NCBI RefSeq assembly: GCF_900142105.1
Contig: NZ_FQZS01000010.1
Location: 62,001 to 126,000, forward strand
DNA from: Lutispora thermophila DSM 19022
GTDB taxonomy: Bacteria; Bacillota; Clostridia; Lutisporales; Lutisporaceae
Length of the DNA stretch: 64,000 nucleotides
Reading direction: 5' to 3'
Shown here: piece after piece, positions 1 to 9,285 of the stretch
How positions within the stretch are numbered: the first letter of the stretch is position 1
Layout of the letters: each line of letters starts with the position of its first letter
Made by a program: the position numbers and the translations under genes
The notes under the pieces: generated by a model
Databases searched by the model: none
What the model saw: the letters and a program-made list of their open reading frames with translations, nothing else
What the model was told of the DNA's origin: nothing

Positions 1-1
1 T

Positions 2-397
2 AGTCATGGTTATTTCTATTACGGAGCACCTTTAAGTGGTTATTCGTTATTTATGGTTAATCCGGGGGGTGCTTTAGGTCAAGAGCCTTTGGTTGATCCG
101 GAAGGTTTAGACGGTACTGAAAATTAGGAGACCTCGGCTAATCCTGAAGATTTAGACGATACTGAAGAACAGGAAACTCTAGCTGATCCTAAAGATTCCA
201 AAGAAGAGAGTGATCCGGTAGATACAACAACTCCACCACCTGCTTCTCCGGATGAAAATAGTCCAAGAGATCCGGAGGAATCGGAGAATTTGACAGATTC
301 CGGTGATGAGATTACACCGGAAGAATCGGAAAATCAAGGAGATGAAGTAGAATCGGAGGATTTGAGTGAATCAAACCCTGAAGTTGTTGAGGAATAG
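2..397 (+). pseudogene. Acidic, Pro/Glu/Asp/Ser-rich C-terminal part of a protein, interrupted by TAG
   Basis: One frame reads through from the left edge to a TAG at 395-397, broken only by a TAG at 125-127. Before the stop the peptide is Gly/Tyr-rich (SHGYFYYGAP at the edge). After it the composition stays the same, a low-complexity acidic tail with repeated EESEN, DPE and SP-type units and a PPP stretch. The composition continues across the stop, so this is probably one coding sequence broken by a nonsense mutation. The 5' end lies outside the window, so domain and function cannot be told. Such tails occur in secreted or surface proteins. The next two genes downstream are also broken, which supports decay; a sequencing error is the alternative. 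Confidence 0.5.
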
Positions 398-508
398 ATT
401 TAGATAGTTGGATGAAATACTGTAGTATTAGAAGTAAAGATTATTAATTAAAGAAGGTGTCGGTAGTGTTGCTGCTGACATTTCTTTTCCAGAAGTGAGG
501 TGACTTAA

Positions 509-1924
509 GTGAAAAGATTTGGTACCTTTGCTTTATTCATTTTTATAATATTATCATTCACAGTATCCCTTACAAATCCTGCTTATGGAATAACTGAAGA
601 TAAAATTCGCATTGCCATAATTGATACCGGAATATCGTCTGTTGCTATCTCTGCTGATAATCTAAAAGAGGGACATAACTATATTTTACCAAACAATTCT
701 ACTGAAGATGATATAGATCATGGTACTGCAGTTGCTGGCATTATTGTAGGAAGTGAAAAAGCAGGCATTGAAGGGATTATGCCCAACAGCAGAGTTGGTG
801 CCGCTGGTTTATTATAGTAAAGAAGATAAGGCGCTTAAAGGTGGGCTGCCTATGATAACTCAAATTATAAGAGATGCTGTAGATGTTTATGGTTGCCGTA
901 TTATTAACATCAGTTCTGGAGCTAGAGTAGATACTCCTACACTTCGAGATGCGGCGGCTTGGGCGGAACAACATGGGGTATTGGTGGTTTCCAGCGCGGG
1001 TAATGATGGCAATGATACAGTATATTATCCAGGAGCCTTTCCCTCTGTTCTTTGTGTAGGAACTGTCAATGAATCGAAGGATGGTCCTGCTTTATTTTCC
1101 AACCGCAACAAGAATGTGGACTTATTAGTTCCTGGTTTAAATTATTAACTGTCAACCCAAAAGGAGAGGTTATAAAAGTTAATGGCACAAGCTTTTCTAC
1201 AGCTTGGGTTACCGGAGTGGCAGCGTATCTGTTGACCAAAGACCCAACACTGAAACCATATCAATTGCGACAGTTAATGTGCAATTCCGCACAGGATATT
1301 TGCTCTAAGGGTTATGATGAAGAGTCAGGTTGGGGTATTGTGGATTTGCATGGAGCTATGGAACAATTAGAAGCAAATTATGGAGAACAGCTGCCTTTTA
1401 ATGATGTGGCCATGGATGCCTATTATGTAAATGCGGTAAATTGGGCATTAAAAAACGGTATAACTGGTGGTAGTACATCTACCACGTTTTCTCCTGATAT
1501 GACTTGCACAAGAGGTCAGACTGTAACTTTTTTATGGCGTGCTATGGGTTGTCCAGAGCCCCGTATTTCAGCAAATCCTTTTGCTGATGTAGTTGAAAAT
1601 GATTATTTTTGCAAAGCAGTCCTTTGGGCTGTGGAGAGAGGTGTCACCTCAGGAACTTCAGATACAACCTTTAGTCCAAACGCAGTTTGCAGTGAGGTTC
1701 AGATTATTACCTTTCTTTGGCGAGGGTTAAATTGCCCTGATGCATTGGGGAGGAGTGAGTTAGCGGCTGGATTAGGTGAGCATTACTATACCGATGCGGT
1801 GGCCTGGGCGGACACAAACGGCTTTTTTAGCGTTACTCAAAGCAGTTTTAATCCCATGGGAGAAGGTATCCGTGCTAAGATTGTGACTTACTTATACCAA
1901 AGTTTGGGAAGAAGACAATTATAG
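509..1924 (+). pseudogene. Subtilisin-like serine protease (S8) with C-terminal SLH-like domains, two frameshifts
   Basis: A GTG start at 509 follows GTGAGGTG and opens a signal peptide (hydrophobic run ending near NPAYG). The catalytic triad is visible across three frames: Asp in AIIDTG, His in DHGTAVAGI, Ser in NGTSFSTAW. The oxyanion Asn region (SSAGNDG) is also present. After the protease come three SLH-like repeats (FNDVAMDAYY, FADVVENDYF and a weaker third), which in this family bind the cell wall. Reading continues only by changing frame near 785-795 (about one extra base) and again near 1140-1150. All motifs survive, so the loss is recent or the two indels are sequence errors. If intact, it would be a secreted, wall-attached protease of about 470 residues. 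Confidence 0.85.
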
Positions 1925-2018
1925 AATGTTTATGTTAAGCCATAACAAGGTAATTTTTGACGACATATTATGATAGAAGTGTTCTTGATTAAAGAATAAG
2001 AAAAGTATAATTTAAACT

Positions 2019-2059
2019 AAAGATACTAGCTTTTAGTTGTATTAAAAGATAGTATCTTT
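2019..2059 (+). terminator. Intrinsic terminator after the protease pseudogene
   Basis: Arms AAAGATACTA (2019-2028) and TAGTATCTTT (2050-2059) pair. CTTTTA and TAAAAG pair inside them, and a T-rich stretch follows. Confidence 0.65.
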
Positions 2060-2168
2060 CTTTATTCCCATGGAATTATTTTAGGCTATAAAAAAGCATA
2101 TTTGGTTTAAATACATATAATTACTATTTAATTTTTGACCCAGAGTAGTGAAAGGGGGCAGTTTATTA

Positions 2169-2740
2169 ATGCTCAATGAATTTATAACTGGATTTGGAAT
2201 GTTCATCGGATATTATGTAGTTGCAGTTTTGTTATTATTAATGATAAGAGTTTTCTTGAAACCGCCAAAAGAAATATTTCGTAAGCTTCTTCACACGGCA
2301 TGTTTTTTATCTGTGTTTGTGCTTGTTTATGGCTTTAATACATGGTATTTAGCAATGCTTACAGCTATAATATTTTCCATTGCTTTGTATCCATTGATAA
2401 CCTATATTGAGAGATTTTCAAAGATAATGGAAATTTTTATTCAACGAAAAAATGGTGAAATAAAATTAAGTTTGTTAATAGCTTTTTTCATGATGGCTGT
2501 TCTTATTGGGGTATTCTGGGGATTGATGGGAGAACAATGAAAGTTTATTGTCATTGCTTCTGTTATAGCTTGGGTTTCGGGGATGCAGCAGCTCTGGTTG
2601 GCAAAGCCTTTGGACGTAATTCCATTAATCACCCTTGGGTGGAGGAAACTAAAACTTGGGAAGGATCAATTGCCATGTATCTAGTATCTGCCATAGCCAT
2701 ATTTTCACTTGTGATATTACTTTCTAAAATAAGAGTTTAA
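2169..2740 (+). pseudogene. Dolichol kinase/phosphatidate cytidylyltransferase-like membrane enzyme, broken
   Basis: The ATG at 2169 follows AAGGGGGCAG. The first part encodes several hydrophobic segments and the motif RKLLHTACF, like the conserved K-x-x-H region of the phytol/dolichol kinase family. Reading meets TGA at 2538-2540, continues in the same frame (KFIVIASVIAW), then must shift by one base in the G-run near 2571. It then gives GDAAALVGKAFGRN and KTWEGS, the CTP/phosphate-binding signature of this family. Two independent lesions therefore separate the N-terminal membrane part from the catalytic motif. A functional product is unlikely unless both are sequencing errors. The CDF-like gene starts two bases after the end, suggesting an old operon. 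Confidence 0.75.
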
Positions 2741-2741
2741 C

Positions 2742-3404
2742 ATGAAAGAAATAAACAAGAATCAGTCCATCAATCGAGAGAAAGTCATGTTGATGTCGCT
2801 CTTGCTAAGCGCACCTGGACCAATTGTAACGGGTATACCTGCAATATTAAGTCATTCTGCAACACAAATAGCGGATTTCTTGCGTCGCACTGCAGAATTG
2901 GTAGCTTTGTTTGTATCTTGGTGGATTTATCGCAAACATCATCATAACCAGGTATATGAGAATAAATATCGTAACCACATGGAACATATAGCTAATTTAT
3001 CTGTTTCTGAAGCTATGATATGTTCAGGAATGGCTATGATTGTTGTGGGAGTATTTCGTCTCTTTATATATAATGCAAATGGAAATGTAATCATGGGTTT
3101 GATCATTGCAGCATTGGGATTATTGACAAACTCCTGGTTCTGGTGGCTTTATAGGAAAATGACACAAGAAAAGTATAATCAAGTAATTGCTGGTCAGGAG
3201 AAGTTGTATCGGGCCAAGACTTGTGTTGATTTATGCGTAGTAACAGCACTGACATCAGTGGCTATTGCTCCAAATCATCCTGCAACTCAGTATATTGATG
3301 CTATAGGCTGTGTCATTGTTGCTTTTTATTTATTATATAATGGAGTTGATGTGTTACTAAAGAGTAAGGACGCTGAAAATCATGAACATAAAGACTTATT
3401 TTAG
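2742..3404 (+). CDS. Cation-diffusion-facilitator-like membrane transporter, transmembrane domain only
   Basis: The 220-residue protein has about six hydrophobic segments. Two stretches resemble the metal-site helices of the CDF family: SHSATQIADFLRR near residues 38-50, and AKTCVDLCVVTALTS with the later YIDAIGCVIVAFYLLYNG near 165-205. The usual cytoplasmic C-terminal domain is absent; the protein ends soon after the last helix in a His/Asp/Glu-rich tail (KDAENHEHKD). By family it would exchange a divalent metal for protons at the membrane, but the metal cannot be read from the sequence. It starts two bases after the broken kinase-like gene with no clear ribosome site of its own, so translation may have depended on coupling. 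A terminator follows at 3478. Confidence 0.65.
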   Translation: MKEINKNQSINREKVMLMSLLLSAPGPIVTGIPAILSHSATQIADFLRRTAELVALFVSWWIYRKHHHNQVYENKYRNHMEHIANLSVSEAMICSGMAMIVVGVFRLFIYNANGNVIMGLIIAALGLLTNSWFWWLYRKMTQEKYNQVIAGQEKLYRAKTCVDLCVVTALTSVAIAPNHPATQYIDAIGCVIVAFYLLYNGVDVLLKSKDAENHEHKDLF

Positions 3405-3477
3405 ATAGATTAAAGAGTGCAGAATTTATATTCCGCAATCAATAATATTGAATTATATTTCTTTAAATTACACATAT

Positions 3478-3525
3478 AAACAAAGTAAGTCATCGAGTAT
3501 CAATATTCGATGGCTTACTTTGTTT
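3478..3525 (+). terminator. Intrinsic terminator downstream of the CDF-like gene
   Basis: A 19-base inverted repeat (arms 3478-3496 and 3507-3525, one G-U type mismatch) has a 10-base loop and a TTT end. It is AT-rich on both flanks, so it could work in both directions. Confidence 0.7.
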
Positions 3526-3604
3526 ATAGAATAATAATTAAATAAAGGAAAATACAATTTTTTGTAGTATATAATAGTATGTATTTTAAATAGGAGTTGT
3601 TTTT

Positions 3605-4603
3605 ATGAATATAAGGCAGAGAACCGAAGAAGTTGAAAAGAGCATTCTTTCACCTTATGCTGTGCTATCTGCAAATAGCAGAGGACGAGAACGTGAGGAA
3701 GTAAAATGTCAAATCAGAACAGATTTTCAGAGAGACAGAGATAGAATTATACATTCTAAAGCTTTTAGACGGCTTAAACACAAGACTCAGGTTTTTATAT
3801 CACCGGAAAAAGATCACTATAGAACGAGGCTCACACATACTTTGGAAGTAGCCCAAATTGCCAGAACGATAGCAAGAGCCTTAAGGCTTAATGAAGATTT
3901 AACAGAAGCTATTGCATTAGGTCATGATCTTGGACATACACCATTTGGTCATGCAGGAGAAGCTGTCCTTGATATCATTCATCCAGGAGGATTTAAGCAT
4001 AATGAGCAAAGCCTAAGAGTGGTAGATGTATTGGAAGACAGTAATGGATTAAATTTAACATGGGAAGTAAGAGACGGAATAGTTAATCATACGGGAGACA
4101 ATATGCCTGCCACATTGGAAGGTATGATTGTCAAGTATTCGGATAGAATAGCTTATATCAATCACGATATCGATGATGCTTTGAGAGCAGGAATACTAAG
4201 CAATGACGACCTACCAAAGGAATCTATAGAGATTCTAGGTACAACTCATAAAAGTAGAATTAACAACATGATAACGGATATAATAACTGAGAGTATTGAT
4301 AAGCCTTATATTAAAATGAGCAAGGATGTTGATAAAGCAACAAAAAATCTGAGAAAGTTTATGTTTGACAATGTATATATAGGTTCAAAAGCAAAGGAAG
4401 AAGAAGAGAAGGTGCAATATATAATAAAACAGCTCTATAAGTATTTTGTTGATAATCCTGATGAAATTCCTCAGGATTTGAGAGATAAGAGACCAGATGA
4501 TGATATTCATCGATTAATCTGTGATTATATAGCAGGCATGACCGATAGATATGCTTTAAATAAGTATAAATCAATTTTTTTACCAACTGCATGGCAGATT
4601 TAA
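3605..4603 (+). CDS. dgt: Deoxyguanosinetriphosphate triphosphohydrolase-like protein
   Basis: This HD-superfamily enzyme hydrolyses dNTPs to the deoxynucleoside and tripolyphosphate. The 332 residues contain the expected HD metal site: H78 in RLTHTLEV and H107-D108 in GHDLGHTPFGH, followed by the KYSDRIAYINHD segment that carries the last metal ligand. The N-terminal KAFRRLKHKTQVF is typical of the bacterial dGTPase-like group. An AGGAG lies before the ATG, and a TATAAT box at about 3568 suggests its own promoter. It precedes dnaG and rpoD, a frequent order in Clostridia, and fits a role in dNTP pool control beside primase. Whether dGTP is the main substrate is not visible; short members of this group vary in specificity. 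Confidence 0.92.
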   Translation: MNIRQRTEEVEKSILSPYAVLSANSRGREREEVKCQIRTDFQRDRDRIIHSKAFRRLKHKTQVFISPEKDHYRTRLTHTLEVAQIARTIARALRLNEDLTEAIALGHDLGHTPFGHAGEAVLDIIHPGGFKHNEQSLRVVDVLEDSNGLNLTWEVRDGIVNHTGDNMPATLEGMIVKYSDRIAYINHDIDDALRAGILSNDDLPKESIEILGTTHKSRINNMITDIITESIDKPYIKMSKDVDKATKNLRKFMFDNVYIGSKAKEEEEKVQYIIKQLYKYFVDNPDEIPQDLRDKRPDDDIHRLICDYIAGMTDRYALNKYKSIFLPTAWQI

Positions 4604-4671
4604 AATAAAATAAAGGATATTTGTATTTTATATCGAATAAATATTAATTCAGTGTCCTTAAAAGGAGAATT

Positions 4672-5124
4672 ATGAAAATACTAGTCGATGCAGATGCATG
4701 CCCTGTAAAGGAAATAATATTAAATATTAAAAGGAAATATAATATCGAAGTTATGTTTGTATGCAGCTTAAGCCATTATACTAACTTTTATGAACTGAAT
4801 AATATAAAACCTGTTTATGTAGATGATGTATTTCAATCTGCAGATATGGCAATAATCAATAAAGCTGTAAAGGGAGATATTATAGTAACCGGTGATTATG
4901 GACTTGCTGCTATGGTGTTGTCAAAGGGAGCATATGCTATTTCTTTTGATGGAAGAGTATTTGATAATGAAAACATTGATGGTTTATTGAACAAACGGCA
5001 CCAAAATATGAAGTTATTGAGGAGTGGCAGTCGTGTTAAAGGACCGTCAAAAAGAAGCAAGGAAGATGATTATAGGTTTATGGCTTCTTTAGAAAAAATG
5101 TTGATTAGCAACAAGAAGTTTTAA
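4672..5124 (+). CDS. YaiI/YqxD family protein (DUF188)
   Basis: The 150-residue protein begins MKILVDADACPVKEI, the hallmark acidic N-terminus of the UPF0178 family, whose fold resembles PIN/NYN nucleases. A second acidic motif, VTGDYGLAAMVLSKGA, and the C-terminal basic GPSKRSKEDDYRF are also typical. No reaction is established for the family; the conserved aspartates suggest a metal-dependent nuclease-like site, which is an inference. AAAAGGAG sits at good distance from the ATG. It lies between dgt and dnaG and ends 14 bases before dnaG, so it is probably co-transcribed with the primase. Confidence 0.9.
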   Translation: MKILVDADACPVKEIILNIKRKYNIEVMFVCSLSHYTNFYELNNIKPVYVDDVFQSADMAIINKAVKGDIIVTGDYGLAAMVLSKGAYAISFDGRVFDNENIDGLLNKRHQNMKLLRSGSRVKGPSKRSKEDDYRFMASLEKMLISNKKF

Positions 5125-5138
5125 AGGTGGTATAAGAT

Positions 5139-6920
5139 ATGTTTTTCTCAGAAGAGCTTGTTTCTGAGATCCTTGAGAAGAATGATATTGTTGATGTTAT
5201 ATCACAATATATGAACCTTAAAAAAAGAGGAAGAAATTATGTAGGTTTATGTCCTTTTCACTCGGAGAAGACTCCTTCCTTTAATGTGTCTCAAGATAAA
5301 CAGTTGTTTTATTGTTTTGGATGCGGTGAAGGAGGAAATGTAAGTACATTTATTCAGAAAATTGAGCGAATGAGCTATCCTGAATCTTTAAGGTTTCTTG
5401 CAGAAAGAGCAGGCATTGAGATTAGGGAAAATTTAAGTGAGAAAGAAAGCGAAAAAGCCAAAAAAAAGCAATTATTGATTAATATCAGTAGAGAAGCCGC
5501 AAGGTTTTTTTATAAGAATCTAAATAAAAATCCTCAAGCAATGAAATACCTCTACAATAGAGGTCTTAGCAGAGACATAATAAGAAGATTCGGACTAGGA
5601 TATTCCCTTAATTCTTGGGAAGGGCTGAAGAACTTTATGGCTGCAAAGGGGATAGATCCGGAGTATTTATACTCTGCTGGACTTTTAGTAAAAAGGAATA
5701 ATAATGAAGGTTATTATGATAGATTTAGAAATAGAATTATGTTTCCAATCATAGATTTAAAGGGGAATGTTATTGCTTTTGGCGGTAGAGTAATGGATGA
5801 TAGCAAACCAAAGTACTTAAATTCTCCTGATACACCAATATATAATAAAGGACATAATATTTATGCTTTAAACCTTGTAAAACAGATAAAGGATTTGAAA
5901 AATATTATTGTTGTAGAAGGGTATATGGATGCTATATCTTTGCACCAATATGGAATAAATAATGCTGTTGCTTCATTGGGGACAGCATTTACAGAGCAGC
6001 AAGCAAAGCTATTGAAAAGATATGCAGATGAAATAATAATTGCTTATGACTCTGATGTAGCCGGACAGACTGCTACTCTAAGAGGATTGGCCATATTGGA
6101 GAAAGAAGGTTGCAATGTTAAAGTGATAAGACTTCCTAAAGGTAAAGATCCGGATGAGTATATAAGAAAAGAAGGGTTGGATGCCTTTAAAAATTTAGTA
6201 GAAAACAGTATGTCCCTAGTGGAATATAAAATCCACAATTTGAAACAAAATATAAATATACAGGAAATCGAAGGAAGAGTTAAATTTGTTAAGCAACTAG
6301 CAACCATTTTAAATACTATAGATAGTCCTGCTGAAGTCGACGCATATATTAAGAAATACTCTAGAGAGATGCAGATAAATGAAGCTGCTATTTATGATGA
6401 ATTAAACAGGATAAAAAAGAGGCATACTAATGGAAATAACAGGCATAATATAGTTGATAGGACTAGTGGCATAAATGTTACAATTTCAAAAAAAGCTATA
6501 AGTGGTGAGTTCATAGCAGAAAAAAAGTTATTGAATATGTGTTTTCAAGATAAAAGTAAAGCGGAATATATATTTAGACAAATTAATCCAGATTATTTTA
6601 GTAACCAACTAAACCAAAGGATTGCAGAGATAATAAATTTAAAAATAAAAGAAGGAAAAATGATATCTGCTGGAGAAATAATAATCCACTTAGATAATGA
6701 AGAGAGTATTAAAAAGGCTGCTGAAGTTTTTAATATTGAGCTATCAAGCTATGATTTTGAGTTAATTGATTCATATATAGATAAACTTCGTCAAGCTCAT
6801 ATTCGTAAAAGAATCGAGGAATTAACAAAAAAAATGAATGAATATTATGAGATTGGGGATAAGGATAAGTCCAATGAGTTATTTAAAGAAATCATGGAGT
6901 TACAAAAGAAGAAGAAATAG
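5139..6920 (+). CDS. dnaG: DNA primase DnaG
   Basis: This enzyme synthesises RNA primers for lagging-strand replication together with the DnaB helicase. In 593 residues the order is as follows. The N-terminal CHC2 zinc finger has C38, H41, C59 and C62. Next comes the RNA polymerase core, then the TOPRIM catalytic domain ([11 protein letters not shown] near 260, [11 protein letters not shown] near 305). A helical C-terminal DnaB-interaction domain ends in a Lys-rich tail. Length matches the Firmicutes enzyme. AAAGGTGG precedes the ATG. It lies directly upstream of rpoD, the remnant of the classical macromolecular-synthesis operon. Confidence 0.98.
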   Translation: MFFSEELVSEILEKNDIVDVISQYMNLKKRGRNYVGLCPFHSEKTPSFNVSQDKQLFYCFGCGEGGNVSTFIQKIERMSYPESLRFLAERAGIEIRENLSEKESEKAKKKQLLINISREAARFFYKNLNKNPQAMKYLYNRGLSRDIIRRFGLGYSLNSWEGLKNFMAAKGIDPEYLYSAGLLVKRNNNEGYYDRFRNRIMFPIIDLKGNVIAFGGRVMDDSKPKYLNSPDTPIYNKGHNIYALNLVKQIKDLKNIIVVEGYMDAISLHQYGINNAVASLGTAFTEQQAKLLKRYADEIIIAYDSDVAGQTATLRGLAILEKEGCNVKVIRLPKGKDPDEYIRKEGLDAFKNLVENSMSLVEYKIHNLKQNINIQEIEGRVKFVKQLATILNTIDSPAEVDAYIKKYSREMQINEAAIYDELNRIKKRHTNGNNRHNIVDRTSGINVTISKKAISGEFIAEKKLLNMCFQDKSKAEYIFRQINPDYFSNQLNQRIAEIINLKIKEGKMISAGEIIIHLDNEESIKKAAEVFNIELSSYDFELIDSYIDKLRQAHIRKRIEELTKKMNEYYEIGDKDKSNELFKEIMELQKKKK

Positions 6921-6943
6921 TTCCTGGAAGGGAGGGGATAACT

Positions 6944-8032
6944 TTGAAGAACGATGAAATAAAAATGAACCATATAAAAGAATTGATTCAAAAGGGCACT
7001 AAGAATGGAATGCTAACTTATAAAGAGATAATGGATACATTAGAAGAAGTTGAGATGGAACCGGATCAGATAGATAAGATTTATGAATATTTAGAAGCCA
7101 AGGGAATTGATGTAGTTGGTAATGTTGATGTGGATCTTGACTTACCTCCCATTGATGATGAAGAAGAACCGGTTGAACTGGATCTATCTGTTCCAGAAGG
7201 TATCAGTATAGATGATCCTGTAAGAATGTATCTAAAAGAAATAGGAAAAGTTCCTCTTCTTAGCCCAGAAGAAGAAATTGAATTAGCAAAAAGAATGAAA
7301 GAAGGAGATGTGGAGGCCAAGAAAAAATTGACCGAAGCAAATCTGAGGCTAGTAGTAAGCATAGCGAAAAGATATGTAGGACGAGGTATGTTGTTCCTTG
7401 ATTTAATACAGGAAGGCAATCTTGGCCTTATTAAAGCTGTTGAAAAATTCGATTATGTAAAAGGTTTTAAATTCAGTACTTATGCTACATGGTGGATTAG
7501 GCAGGCCATAACAAGAGCAATCGCAGATCAAGCCAGAACCATTAGAATACCTGTTCATATGGTAGAGACAATAAACAAGCTTATAAGGGTTTCAAGACAG
7601 CTTCTTCAGGAATTGGGTAGAGATCCTCTTCCAGAGGAAATTGCTGAAGAAATGGGATTATCAGAAGATAAGGTAAGAGAGATTATGAAGATTGCACAAG
7701 AGCCTGTATCCCTTGAAACTCCAATAGGTGAAGAAGAGGATAGTCATCTTGGTGATTTTATACCTGATGATGATGTTCCTGCACCAGCTGAAGCAGCAGC
7801 ATTTACCCTGCTTAAGGAGCAGTTGATGGAAGTTTTGGATACATTGACTCCAAGAGAAGAAAAAGTTTTAAGGCTTAGATTTGGCCTTGATGATGGAAGA
7901 GCAAGAACTCTGGAGGAAGTTGGTAAGGAATTCAATGTAACCAGAGAAAGAATAAGACAGATTGAAGCAAAAGCTTTAAGAAAATTAAGACACCCTAGCA
8001 GAAGTAAGAAACTTAAAGATTATTTAGAATAG
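6944..8032 (+). CDS. rpoD: Primary RNA polymerase sigma factor (sigma-70/SigA)
   Basis: This housekeeping sigma factor has 362 residues. Visible parts are region 1.1 (residues about 10-80, acidic), region 1.2 ([16 protein letters not shown]) and region 2 with the core-binding and -10-melting helices ([19 protein letters not shown]). The end of region 2/start of 3 ([16 protein letters not shown]) and region 4 with its helix-turn-helix ([20 protein letters not shown]) follow. The start is TTG at 6944, chosen because GGGAGGGG ends seven bases before it. The gap to dnaG is 23 bases. The promoters found here (TTGACA, 17 bp, TATAAT-like) are those expected for this factor. Confidence 0.97.
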   Translation: MKNDEIKMNHIKELIQKGTKNGMLTYKEIMDTLEEVEMEPDQIDKIYEYLEAKGIDVVGNVDVDLDLPPIDDEEEPVELDLSVPEGISIDDPVRMYLKEIGKVPLLSPEEEIELAKRMKEGDVEAKKKLTEANLRLVVSIAKRYVGRGMLFLDLIQEGNLGLIKAVEKFDYVKGFKFSTYATWWIRQAITRAIADQARTIRIPVHMVETINKLIRVSRQLLQELGRDPLPEEIAEEMGLSEDKVREIMKIAQEPVSLETPIGEEEDSHLGDFIPDDDVPAPAEAAAFTLLKEQLMEVLDTLTPREEKVLRLRFGLDDGRARTLEEVGKEFNVTRERIRQIEAKALRKLRHPSRSKKLKDYLE

Positions 8033-8056
8033 AAAGGCTTCCTATGGAAGCTTTTT
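8033..8056 (+). terminator. Intrinsic terminator after rpoD
   Basis: The stem AAAGGCTTCC / GGAAGCTTTT has a 3-base loop and runs into TTTTTATTT directly after the rpoD stop codon. Confidence 0.8.
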
Positions 8057-8151
8057 ATTTGTAAGGAAGCTTTTCATGGAATACTTTTGCGAAAGGCATA
8101 TATTAAGGATTAGAAACATTGCTAACCATTAAAAATTTTTTAAAATTACCC

Positions 8152-8180
8152 TTGACATTTTAACATAAAGTTAGTAGAAT
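8152..8180 (+). promoter_or_regulatory. SigA-type promoter for tRNA-Asn/tRNA-CAU
   Basis: TTGACA (8152-8157), a 17-bp spacer and TAGAAT (8175-8180) place the start about 10 bases before the tRNA. Confidence 0.85.
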
Positions 8181-8196
8181 AATATTTGTCAGTTGT

Positions 8197-8272
8197 TCCT
8201 CAATAGCTCAGTCGGTAGAGCATGCGGCTGTTAACCGCAGGGTCGTTGGTTCGAGTCCAACTTGGGGAGCCA
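8197..8272 (+). tRNA. tRNA-Asn (GTT)
   Basis: The 76-nt cloverleaf has acceptor arms TCCTCAA and TTGGGGA and anticodon loop CTGTTAA (GTT). The T arm contains GGTTCGAGTCC, and CCA is encoded at 8270-8272. Confidence 0.95.
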
Positions 8273-8277
8273 TATCA

Positions 8278-8354
8278 GGGCCTTTAGCTCAGTTGGTTAG
8301 AGCAACCGGCTCATAACCGGTTGGTCCGGGGTTCGAGTCCCTGAAGGCCCACCA
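8278..8354 (+). tRNA. tRNA with CAT anticodon (elongator Met or lysidine-type Ile2)
   Basis: The 77-nt cloverleaf has acceptor arms GGGCCTT and AAGGCCC, anticodon loop CTCATAA and encoded CCA. G1-C72 pairs and the three-GC initiator stem is absent, so it is not initiator tRNA. The C4-G69 and C5-G68 pairs resemble TilS-recognised Ile2 tRNA, so Met versus Ile(CAU) stays open. Confidence 0.93.
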
Positions 8355-8364
8355 TTTGAAATGA

Positions 8365-8396
8365 AACTTCAAAGTATAGACTTTGAAGTTTTTTTA
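8365..8396 (+). terminator. Intrinsic terminator of the tRNA pair
   Basis: Perfect 10-bp stem AACTTCAAAG / CTTTGAAGTT, 6-base loop, followed by six or more T. Confidence 0.9.
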
Positions 8397-8448
8397 TAAT
8401 ATTAGGAAAGTATAAATTTTTAATTTATACTTTCTGTAAAGGTCTTTC
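8392..8448 (+). repeat. 57-nt dispersed repeat, copy A
   Basis: It matches 34711-34767 in the same orientation at about 50 of 57 positions, with no gaps. The core is a 13-bp inverted repeat (GAAAGTATAAATT, TTT, AATTTATACTTTC). Both copies directly follow the T-run of an intrinsic terminator. Downstream of this copy (to about 8500) an imperfect inverted repeat AAGAAAGG...CCTTTCTT continues the structure, which may make the element larger. Confidence 0.6.
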
Positions 8449-8512
8449 AAGAAAGGCTTCCTTGGTTGTTAAAATTCTTCCAAAGGAAACCTTTCTTATT
8501 TTAATTTTTTAT

Positions 8513-8547
8513 CTATACTTATGGAAATTCCATAAGTATAGTATAAT
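8513..8547 (+). promoter_or_regulatory. 29-bp palindrome abutting a -10 box upstream of trmK
   Basis: Arms CTATACTTATGGAA (8513-8526) and TTCCATAAGTATAG (8528-8541) are perfect around one central base. The right arm ends directly at TATAAT (8542-8547). Its position fits an operator that would cover the -35 and spacer of the trmK promoter; the regulator is unknown. Confidence 0.5.
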
Positions 8548-8583
8548 AAAATATAAGCTATTAAAAGTAAAGGATGATATATA

Positions 8584-9285
8584 TTGGAATTAACCCCGAG
8601 ACTAAAGACAATAGGAGACAGCATAGAAAAATGTGATGTTATAGCAGATGTTGGATCAGATCATGCCTATCTTCCTATTTACCTCATAAATAATGGAAAA
8701 GCAGATAAAGTTATTGCAACGGATATAAATGTTGGACCAGCTGAAATATCTAGGAAGAGAATAAAGAGATTTAGATTAGAAGATCGTATAGAGGTAAGAG
8801 TTGGAGACGGTTTAAAAGTTCTGGATAATGATGAGGCGGATGTAATTATTATAGCAGGTATGGGTGGTTTACTGATACAAAGCATTCTTAGCGAAAGTTT
8901 AGAGGTAGCAAAAAGTGCTGACAAAATAATACTACAGCCCATGAGGGACAGCAGACTTTTGATAAAATGGCTTTTGGATAATTCTTTTTCAATACTTGAA
9001 GGAAAGATTGTCAAAGAAAAGGATAAGTATTATGAAGTAATTTGGTGCTGTTATGATGAAAAATCTAGAAATGATGTGAATGAGATAAATGAAGTATATT
9101 ATTATAATAATACTTTCTTACTACATGAGTATATAGACAAAAAAATAGTACAATACACTAGAATAATAGAACAGATGAAAGCGTCAAACATAGTTGATGG
9201 TGAGGCAAGAATGAAAGAATGCATTAAAGAATTAAATGATTATAAGGAGGCTAAAAAATGGCTCAGCTTAAATGTGGAACGATAG
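8584..9285 (+). CDS. trmK: tRNA (adenine22-N1)-methyltransferase TrmK
   Basis: The 233-residue SAM-dependent enzyme of the Firmicutes TrmK family methylates A22 of tRNA. The N-terminal Rossmann fold has motif I VIADVGSDHAYLPIYL (residues about 20-36), the acidic loop VIATDINVGPAEIS, and the catalytic-region motif IIAGMGGLLI. The helical C-terminal extension (after about residue 160) is the usual coiled-coil tail. TTG at 8584 is used as start because AAAGGATG lies upstream and no ATG is available at the proper position. It overlaps the NIF3 gene by 28 bases, so the two are translationally coupled, as in many Firmicutes downstream of rpoD. Confidence 0.93.
   Translation: MELTPRLKTIGDSIEKCDVIADVGSDHAYLPIYLINNGKADKVIATDINVGPAEISRKRIKRFRLEDRIEVRVGDGLKVLDNDEADVIIIAGMGGLLIQSILSESLEVAKSADKIILQPMRDSRLLIKWLLDNSFSILEGKIVKEKDKYYEVIWCCYDEKSRNDVNEINEVYYYNNTFLLHEYIDKKIVQYTRIIEQMKASNIVDGEARMKECIKELNDYKEAKKWLSLNVER

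Noticed and set aside
125-127. TAG in the acidic tail considered as pyrrolysine or recoding
   Set aside because: Low-complexity context, no pyl genes in view and neighbouring pseudogenes; simple nonsense mutation or sequence error is likelier.
2538-2540. In-frame TGA in the dolichol-kinase-like gene considered as selenocysteine
   Set aside because: The position is not a family Cys, the site is in a membrane linker, and a frameshift follows 30 bases later; decay explains both.
8278-8354. tRNA with CAT anticodon as initiator tRNA
   Set aside because: It has a paired G1-C72 and lacks the three consecutive G-C pairs next to the anticodon loop.
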